Notes under the pieces: model-generated
Told to the model about the DNA's origin: nothing
Database searches by the model: none
Seen by the model: the letters and a program-made list of their open reading frames with translations, nothing else
Program-made: the position numbers and the translations under genes
Source of the DNA: Oscillatoria sp. CS-180
Lineage (GTDB): Bacteria; Cyanobacteriota; Cyanobacteriia; Phormidesmidales; Phormidesmidaceae
Assembly (NCBI RefSeq): GCF_028330965.1
Contig: NZ_JAQMUB010000063.1
Coordinates: 1 to 64,000, forward strand
Direction of reading: 5' to 3'
DNA length: 64,000 nt
In this document: in pieces, positions 59,001 to 64,000 of the stretch
Numbering within the stretch: position 1 is the stretch's first letter
Layout of the letters: the number at the start of each line of letters is the position of its first letter

Positions 59001-61221
59001 GCAGGTGGCAACGGCGGGCCTCGACAAAACGGTCAGAATTTGGAATTATGCCGGGAATCAAGTACACCGGATCGACCTGTCCAACCATCTTGAAGAAGAA
59101 AGTCAGATTTGGGATGTGCGCTTTCTGGCAGGGGGCGATCGCATTGCAGTGATTGATAGTTTGGGCCAACTTAAAATATGGAGCCTGACACCAGAAACAT
59201 CTGAGCCTGTCGTTTCGATTGCAGCTCACACCGCCGACAATTTCCTCACCCGCCTTGCTATCAGTCCAGACAAGTCAGTGCTGGCAACAGCAGGGGCAGA
59301 CGGTTCAATCAAGCTGTGGAATGCTGAGACGCTCGACTCAGTCAAAACATGGCCCGCTCATGAAGATCCTATTAGCAGCTTGCGATTTACCCCCAACGGG
59401 GAACAGCTGATATCGTCTAGTTACGACGGATCGATTCGCAGCTGGTCATTGGAAACAGACAATGTCGGCAGTCTGCTAGAAGAGTTTTTCATTCCTGATG
59501 CCTCCGATACTCAGCTGCCGATTAATTTCGGGTTGGCCATCAGTCCTGATGGCCAAATTCTTACCGCTGCATCAGAAGATGGTTTCGTGCGAATGTGGGA
59601 CTTGGCATCGGGGGAATTTGCCCGGCAGTTCTTGGCTCATAACGGTCGCTGGGTTACGGCAATCGATTTTATTCCTACTGCTTCTATTGGAACTACCGAG
59701 GAAAACTCGTATCAGTTGGTTACAGCGGACGAACTTGGATCGATCCGAAGCTGGTCAGTTGATTTAGTCAAAAGTATTCATTTACAAGAATCTAGAAAGC
59801 TTCAAGAGCTGGGAGGCCATCAAGGTTGGATCTGGACGTTGCTGTACAGTGCTGGAGTCGAAACTGATAACTCTCTCCTGATCTCCACCGGGATTGACGG
59901 AACGTTGCGGTTCTGGGATCTGACAGACGTTTTTCAAAGATCATCCAGCTTCATAACTCGCTATGCAGGGCACCACAATCCAGCCTTTGAGCGCAATCAA
60001 GCGTGGAGCACCAATTACAGTCAAGACCGCAAACTGTTAGCGACCTCTGGAACAGACGATACCGCCAAAGTTTGGCAATTACCGTCAGCCTCAGATCCAT
60101 CAGCCCCTTCAACACCATTATTTATCCTGAAGCATGAAAACTCTCCTGTTGAAAAGTGCGAATCTCTGGCGATTAAGGAAACCAACAACGATGTCTTTTG
60201 GGTCGTCTTTTCCTCTGACAATTCTATGATCGCAACCGCAGGAGCTGACTGTACCGTCCGGCTATGGAACAGTGAAACCGGAGATCTATTGCTGAGAGAG
60301 AATGAACTGGGTGAGACGAGTCCGCTTATTCTGCCCCATGAGCCGGATGCTGCCGTCTATAGCGTTGCCTTCAGCCCTGATGGAAATCTCATCGCCTCGG
60401 CAGATTCTAGAGGCCGGCTTTATTTATGGACAGCGGATGGTCAGCAGATTGGGAAACCCCTATCTACAGCTCAGTTCTCAGGCAAGCAGCAGCAACAGCC
60501 CGTCTTTGCCGTCAAGTTCAGTCCCGACGGCAACTATATTGCAACAGCCAGTGAGGACGGAACAGTCAAGCTCTGGGCCGTACAGACAGAAGGCAGCGAT
60601 CGCACCCTACCCACTCAGCCCCTTGTCACCCTATCAGGACATCGGCGCGGCGCGACCAGCGTTGACTTCAGCAAAGATGGCCTCATTGCGACTGCGGGCA
60701 AAGATGGCAGCGTTCGGATTTGGGATATGACATTGCTTTTGCGGCAGGCATCCACGTCAAACGCCTCTAGAGTCAACCCACCCCAACCGATTCAAGAACT
60801 ATCCGCTTATCGACGGCGAGTCACCTGGGTTGAATTTCACCAGACAGACGAATCTGCTCCAGAGCTATTAGCGACTGCCAGTAAGGACGGTTCTGTGATT
60901 GTCTGGGACCGCAACCTAGAAGGCTGGGGGATCCGTCGTCCCGGTCGGATGTTCAAGCCCCGCTATCAATTTGGAGGGCATGAGGAGGGGGCTTTTAGCG
61001 CGACTTTCTTAGAAGAAGGCAAGCAAATTGCGGTTGCCGAAGGCAACGGTGGCATCAAGTTTTGGCAATTGGAAGAGACCCCTGAACTCATTCAAAGAGC
61101 TTGCCAGTGGTTAGATATGGGACCAGTCACCAGTTCTGACCAGCGCAAATCCGTAGGGTGGAAATGGCCTTGGGCAGATAAAAAAGATCCGGATGTTGGT
61201 GAAATCTGTCGTAAATATTAG
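55996..61221 (+). CDS. Giant TPR-STAND NTPase-WD40 protein
   Basis: A 1741-residue protein. Order: an N-terminal domain (1-170) with a Walker B-like ALVINGLETVE but no P-loop; helical TPR-like repeats (about 220-470); a linker; a STAND NTPase with Walker A GPSGVGKSS at 536-544 and Walker B LIFDQFEEF (Asp625); winged-helix-like region to about 870; a single membrane helix (about 893-915, FLSGLLLSLMLVGSVLYLLY); then WD40 repeats from about 1000. I count 14 WD-type motif ends (for example VRIWNYAG, IKLWNAET, VRMWDLAS, LYLWTADG, VKLWAVQT, IKFWQLEE), enough for two seven-bladed propellers. STAND proteins act as ligand-triggered switches. Overlaps the ATPase gene by 14 bp. Confidence 0.88.
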   Translation: MATSNLSPLSSSNQDSLRSLIRSIERSQGIFSLILARCNYRSLRDRVQTLLKTQVQVPLQEVNLTPQTQSLYTAIRHTLGDDPPIALVINGLETVENLDCLLRVANQTREEFRNNLPCPLVIWVTDDILNRLIRNATDFESWASVTIEFESDLTALTQFILHTADDIFGQLLDSRENVFLDSEALDLGQDSPLRMELQAACEEVHRYLDPLPPDVEASSQFILGRAADNNEEKARQHYERSLELWQQVGNLERYAHVQFYIGFWWGNYSVRHAQDRWAGLQKSREYLEAALQNYQSLGKPDRVAQFINYLGEVLHRQEDWAALDARASEAFKLHQQFCNYFRQAKALGLMAAVSIAEKNWAQAEYRANLALTTWQKAIDLSDSIRDRSAFLDWETRFHRPWYLYYLGKAQRENRHLVAATQNLEEARKSAKPSYDPDLYTHILDELREIYFGQKDYLKAYKTRQLRREIQSKFNLRPFVGPGKLQANQKVTNPSLPSPKQNNQIAPEIETSARALDINALLQRVERKDFRLTIVYGPSGVGKSSIFQAGLIPALEQRTFEGRQVITVLQQVYQNWAQELGNQLTEVCQEVYTDTTQIQTLNSVEAILQQLQENGQQHFKTVLIFDQFEEFFFTNLNVEERYRFYDFAAACFKILDTEVILSMKEDYLHFLLACNRLSGLEIIDNNILDKKILYYIGNFAQEETYKIVKNRTKNTRIKFDDDLIDQMVKDLADPFDQIRPIELQIVGAQLQTDNITTLAEYRALGVGGIPPREVLVNRYLENVVEDCGPENEELAEIILYLLTNEDGTRPIRTKTELMQEKLCEVLSSHPQQIDLVLEIFVQAGLILLVPSSPVDSYQLVHDYLVNLIREKVQRKYQKKISDLETKIKGLGKTVRFLSGLLLSLMLVGSVLYLLYRNNRMLYQVTQLDRDSVENQRQFDGYQLISLESAIRVADRFQNRSILQNRTTLPTYTLQYILDNIYEEKWIDTRQTQIFAADVSPETQQVATAGLDKTVRIWNYAGNQVHRIDLSNHLEEESQIWDVRFLAGGDRIAVIDSLGQLKIWSLTPETSEPVVSIAAHTADNFLTRLAISPDKSVLATAGADGSIKLWNAETLDSVKTWPAHEDPISSLRFTPNGEQLISSSYDGSIRSWSLETDNVGSLLEEFFIPDASDTQLPINFGLAISPDGQILTAASEDGFVRMWDLASGEFARQFLAHNGRWVTAIDFIPTASIGTTEENSYQLVTADELGSIRSWSVDLVKSIHLQESRKLQELGGHQGWIWTLLYSAGVETDNSLLISTGIDGTLRFWDLTDVFQRSSSFITRYAGHHNPAFERNQAWSTNYSQDRKLLATSGTDDTAKVWQLPSASDPSAPSTPLFILKHENSPVEKCESLAIKETNNDVFWVVFSSDNSMIATAGADCTVRLWNSETGDLLLRENELGETSPLILPHEPDAAVYSVAFSPDGNLIASADSRGRLYLWTADGQQIGKPLSTAQFSGKQQQQPVFAVKFSPDGNYIATASEDGTVKLWAVQTEGSDRTLPTQPLVTLSGHRRGATSVDFSKDGLIATAGKDGSVRIWDMTLLLRQASTSNASRVNPPQPIQELSAYRRRVTWVEFHQTDESAPELLATASKDGSVIVWDRNLEGWGIRRPGRMFKPRYQFGGHEEGAFSATFLEEGKQIAVAEGNGGIKFWQLEETPELIQRACQWLDMGPVTSSDQRKSVGWKWPWADKKDPDVGEICRKY

Positions 61222-61434
61222 AGGTTAAGTAGTAGCACGGAAGACGATTTTCCATCTTCCCTTCCGAATATGGGCCAGTTGAGATAATGACACTTTGGCG
61301 CAGTATTCAGAAAGACGATCGCTCTACTCTAATCCTATGAGGTCGTAAGACAACCCTGCCAAAGGGTTGAGTGCCTATTGTTGAAGCACCTACCGATTGT
61401 CCTCTAATATCCTGTCCCGTCCAGGAATCACGCG

Positions 61435-61638
61435 ATGAAAACCAAACTGACCGCAACGATTAGCCTTGTTTGTCTTGGGATAAGTGTATTTACGGTTTGG
61501 GCAGGAATGCAGTCCCTTGCTCGCGATGGTCAGAGCGATCGCTCTGTTGCCAGTGAATATAGCCCTCCAGGTCGAGGTAGAAGTTACCCCGGCGGCACTC
61601 GCTTCATGGAACAGCCGCTACCCCAAGACTTTGCTTGA
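61435..61638 (+). CDS. Small secreted protein
   Basis: A 67-residue protein with an N-terminal signal peptide (ATISLVCLGISVFTVWAGM, cleavage probably near SLA) and a short mature part containing SPPGRGRSYPGGTR. The latter resembles the N-terminal motif of DUF928 proteins (PPxRGxPGxxxGGGTR), so it might be a truncated member, but the intact signal and normal stop also fit a genuine small protein. ATG preceded by no strong ribosome site. Function unknown. Confidence 0.55.
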   Translation: MKTKLTATISLVCLGISVFTVWAGMQSLARDGQSDRSVASEYSPPGRGRSYPGGTRFMEQPLPQDFA

Positions 61639-61783
61639 CAAGGACTTCTAGGACGTCAATGACTAGGCGTCAGCAATCCCCCCATAGTCCACGTCATTTT
61701 TCCGAATTCTGCATACTCTCCAGAAGCAAGCCTCATCCTCTTGTTAGGGTCGCTTTAAATGCCGTAGCAACCAATGCTCAACG

Positions 61784-62998
61784 CTATTCCACCAAGCGGA
61801 CAAACTTCTTCTTGCCCACCTGAAGAACTTTGCCGTAAAGGTCTGAGGGAGCGTCAAAGGTGAGGTTGGGATCTGCAATGCGATCGCCCTCTAGCCTGAC
61901 CGCACCGCCCTGAATTTGCCGCCGCGCTTCACTGCTGCTAGCACAAAGCGGTGTCGTGCCCAACAGGTAAAATGCCTTGGCTGGAAAGTTGACCTCTGCT
62001 AGCGAAAATTCTGGAACGCCTTCTGCTTCTCCCCCACCCTGCACCAAGTTGATAGCATCTTGCTGAGCCTGCTGAGCAGCGGCCTCGCCGTGAAACTGGC
62101 GCGTAATTTCTAGGGCTAGAAGCTTTTGGCGATCGCGAGGCGTCTCCGGTAGCGTCTCTAAGGGCAATCGGGTCAACAGCTCGAAGTACTGCTCAACCAA
62201 GCTATCCGGCGTTTTCTCCAGCTTTGAATACATAGTTAGCGGATCTTCCTGAAGGCCCACATAGTTTCCCAGCGACTTCGACATTTTTTGAACACCATCC
62301 GTCCCCAACAGCAGCGGCAGCACCATGCCAAACTGCGGCTGCAAACCAAAATGTCGCTGCAAATCTCGGCCCACCGCAATGTTAAATTTCTGGTCAGTGC
62401 CCCCTAACTCCACGTCCGCTGAAACGGCAACCGAATCATAGCCCTGCATAAGCGGATAGAAAAATTCGTGCAAAAAGACCGGAGTCCCCTTCTCATAGCG
62501 TTCAGCAAACCCTTCTTTTGCCAACATTTGTCCCACGGTCATCGTGGCGAAAAGCTCCAGAATCTTGCTGAGGTCCAGTCCAGAGAGCCACTCGGAGTTA
62601 TACCGCACCTCCAAACGACCAGGCGTATCAAAATCGAGAATGGGACGCACCTGCTCCAGATAGGTCTCGGCGTTGGCCTTGACTTCGGCTTCAGTCAACT
62701 GCTTGCGAACCTCCGATTTTCCGGTTGGATCACCAATCCGAGCAGTAAAATCACCAATGATGAGAACTGCGGTGTGTCCTGCGTCTTGAAAAGCTCGTAG
62801 CTTACGGACTGGGATGCTATGGCCAACGTGAATTTCAGCCCCGGTTGGATCGATGCCCAATTTAATCCGCAGCGGGCGATCGCACGTTTGCAGTCGCACC
62901 AGCAGATTGTCCTGAGCATTGTCAGCATCGGGCTGATCAGGAAAAACCTCAATCACCCCCCGATAGATCCATTGAAATTCGTCTGGGATTTGTGTCAT
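61784..62998 (-). CDS. tyrS: Tyrosyl-tRNA synthetase
   Basis: A class I aminoacyl-tRNA synthetase of 404 residues that charges tRNA-Tyr. HIGH-type motif HVGH in [16 protein letters not shown] ([10 protein letters not shown]), and a C-terminal S4 RNA-binding domain ([19 protein letters not shown] and [13 protein letters not shown]). The ATG at 62998 ([10 protein letters not shown]) is the family start; an open frame six residues longer is possible. It is the TyrRS type with HVGH and KMSKS, the TyrZ-like group. Essential housekeeping gene, apparently monocistronic. Confidence 0.96.
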   Translation of the reverse strand: MTQIPDEFQWIYRGVIEVFPDQPDADNAQDNLLVRLQTCDRPLRIKLGIDPTGAEIHVGHSIPVRKLRAFQDAGHTAVLIIGDFTARIGDPTGKSEVRKQLTEAEVKANAETYLEQVRPILDFDTPGRLEVRYNSEWLSGLDLSKILELFATMTVGQMLAKEGFAERYEKGTPVFLHEFFYPLMQGYDSVAVSADVELGGTDQKFNIAVGRDLQRHFGLQPQFGMVLPLLLGTDGVQKMSKSLGNYVGLQEDPLTMYSKLEKTPDSLVEQYFELLTRLPLETLPETPRDRQKLLALEITRQFHGEAAAQQAQQDAINLVQGGGEAEGVPEFSLAEVNFPAKAFYLLGTTPLCASSSEARRQIQGGAVRLEGDRIADPNLTFDAPSDLYGKVLQVGKKKFVRLVE

Positions 62999-63230
62999 AT
63001 CAGCTAAAAGTTTCAATCATCCCTAATACTGTTTTCGTCGCCTAGCCGCTGAATCCTTATATAGAGCGATGCCATCTTCATTAATGAAGCCTTAAAAAGG
63101 TGGCAGACCTCAACAAGTCACCTTATTCTGTTGCCACGTCCTTTTTATCGCCGTTTAAAGGTCAGGCTTCTATAATTACAAAACCTTGGGTCATTTAAAA
63201 CCCTTACGCCCTTAAAACCTTCGTGCCAAA

Positions 63231-64000
63231 GTGTCCAGTAACACGTTTCCCAAACAGGTCGCGGCCTCTCGTTCCTCAAACACCACCAACGACATCATCA
63301 AGTTTGTTCAGGATGTCGGACAGATTACAGTGGCGTCTCTTCTGGGCACCACGATGTTGGTCAGCTCCATCGCTGCAGGAGGATTGGTCGGCTTAGCCAT
63401 CAGTTTTAGAAACCTGCCGGATGTCCGAGTATTGCGGAATTATCTACCCAGCGAAACGAGCTATATCTACGACATTGAAGGAACATTGCTCTCCAGCCTT
63501 CACGATGAGGCGAACCGAGAAGTCGTCGATCTAGATGAGATTTCTCCTCATCTCAAGCGAGCAGTTCTGGCGATCGAAGACAGCTACTTCTATTCCCACA
63601 AAGGCATTAACCCCAGCAGTGTCGGACGAGCACTTTTGGCTAACGTTCAGGCAGGATCTACGGTTGAGGGTGGTTCGACCATCACCATGCAGTTAGTGAA
63701 GAACCTGTTCCTCACACCCGAACGAGCCATCAGCCGTAAGGTTGCAGAAGCCGTGCTGTCCATGCGGCTAGAGCAAATCTTTGAAAAAGACCAGATCTTA
63801 GAGATGTATCTCAATCAGGTCTACTGGGGGCACAACACCTACGGCGTTGAGACGGCCTCCCAAAGCTACTTCAACAAATCGGCTAAAGACCTGACCCTGG
63901 CCGAAGCTTCCATGATGGCAGGCTTGATTCAGGCCCCCGAAGGATTCAGTCCCTTTGTAGACTATCCCCTCGCGAAGCAGCGACAGGCAACCGTTCTAGG
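63231..64000 (+). CDS. Class A penicillin-binding protein, 5' part (GT51 domain)
   Basis: The frame is open from a GTG at 63231 to the window end, giving 256 residues of a longer protein. After about 33 polar residues there is a membrane helix (SLLGTTMLVSSIAAGGLVGLAI) and a GT51 peptidoglycan glycosyltransferase domain: catalytic Glu116 in AVLAIEDSYFYSHKGINP, then EGGSTITMQLVKNLF, RKVAEAVLSMRLEQ and EMYLNQVYWGHNTYGVETAS. The transpeptidase domain should follow outside the window. The GTG is the likely start because no in-frame ATG precedes the helix with a ribosome site. Confidence 0.9.
   Translation, partial: MSSNTFPKQVAASRSSNTTNDIIKFVQDVGQITVASLLGTTMLVSSIAAGGLVGLAISFRNLPDVRVLRNYLPSETSYIYDIEGTLLSSLHDEANREVVDLDEISPHLKRAVLAIEDSYFYSHKGINPSSVGRALLANVQAGSTVEGGSTITMQLVKNLFLTPERAISRKVAEAVLSMRLEQIFEKDQILEMYLNQVYWGHNTYGVETASQSYFNKSAKDLTLAEASMMAGLIQAPEGFSPFVDYPLAKQRQATVL

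Noticed and set aside
61435-61638. PatS/HetN-like developmental peptide because of the GRGRSY segment
   Set aside because: The functional pentapeptide RGSGR is not present.
1-64000. tRNA genes and CRISPR arrays
   Set aside because: No T-loop plus acceptor-stem combination and no regularly spaced direct repeats were seen; a dedicated scan was not possible.

Overview
The window comes from a cyanobacterial chromosome. The HIP1 octamer GCGATCGC and its variants recur throughout. The gene content is also cyanobacterial: acyl-lipid desaturases of the DesA and DesB type, small families I associate with cyanobacteria (DUF2555, DUF6761), a GUN4-domain protein, a System II (Ccs) cytochrome c maturation pair and WD40-STAND proteins. 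I see no tRNA, rRNA, CRISPR array, intact insertion sequence or prophage.

Layout. 0-6.3 kb: five glycosyltransferase genes on the minus strand, probably one operon, in which a MurG/COG4671-like gene and a GT4 gene alternate. 6.8-9.5 kb: a sensor kinase, an overlapping OmpR-type regulator and a free-standing receiver. 10.3-15 kb: a GltS-type symporter, a 1.25 kb gene-poor stretch, a membrane-protein remnant, DUF4058 and DUF6761 genes. 15-24 kb: an OmpR regulator, coaBC with a DUF2555 gene, a GH104-like lysozyme facing a holin-like gene, a YkvA gene, a class III nucleotidyl cyclase and tldD. 24-28.6 kb: a scarred zone (DUF4177 remnant, orphan antitoxin-like gene, ISL3 transposase remnant, MITE-like repeats) followed by desB and desA. 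29-41 kb: dxr, htpG, a LuxR-type regulator, an unrecognised 472-residue protein, cobU, a PQQ-type sugar dehydrogenase lipoprotein, a GUN4-domain protein and a rhodanese.

41.4-54.5 kb is the most unusual part, a haem and redox island of two divergent gene groups around a 0.8 kb control region. The minus-strand group encodes, in transcription order, a tail-anchored tandem globin, two multihaem c-type cytochromes, a DUF3365-like single-haem lipoprotein, a four-histidine membrane b-type cytochrome, a membrane-anchored thioredoxin and a ChaN-like haem lipoprotein. The plus-strand group encodes a large Ccs1/ResB protein, a CcsA with a long N-terminal region not typical of cyanobacteria, a Tat-type Rieske lipoprotein and an orphan MrpD/NdhD-like protein. 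Together they look like a membrane electron-transfer chain with its own haem-attachment and thiol-reduction machinery, ending on a globin whose distal pocket resembles NO dioxygenases. The function is inferred.

54.7-61.2 kb holds a two-gene NTPase module: a P-loop ATPase gene overlaps by 14 bp a 1741-residue TPR, STAND NTPase and WD40 protein with 14 recognisable WD40 motifs. The window closes with a small secreted protein, tyrS and the start of a class A penicillin-binding protein gene.

Three or four families of short inverted repeats are scattered between genes, several with two or three copies inside the window. One lies between the island's ccs1 and ccsA genes and another between desA and desB.
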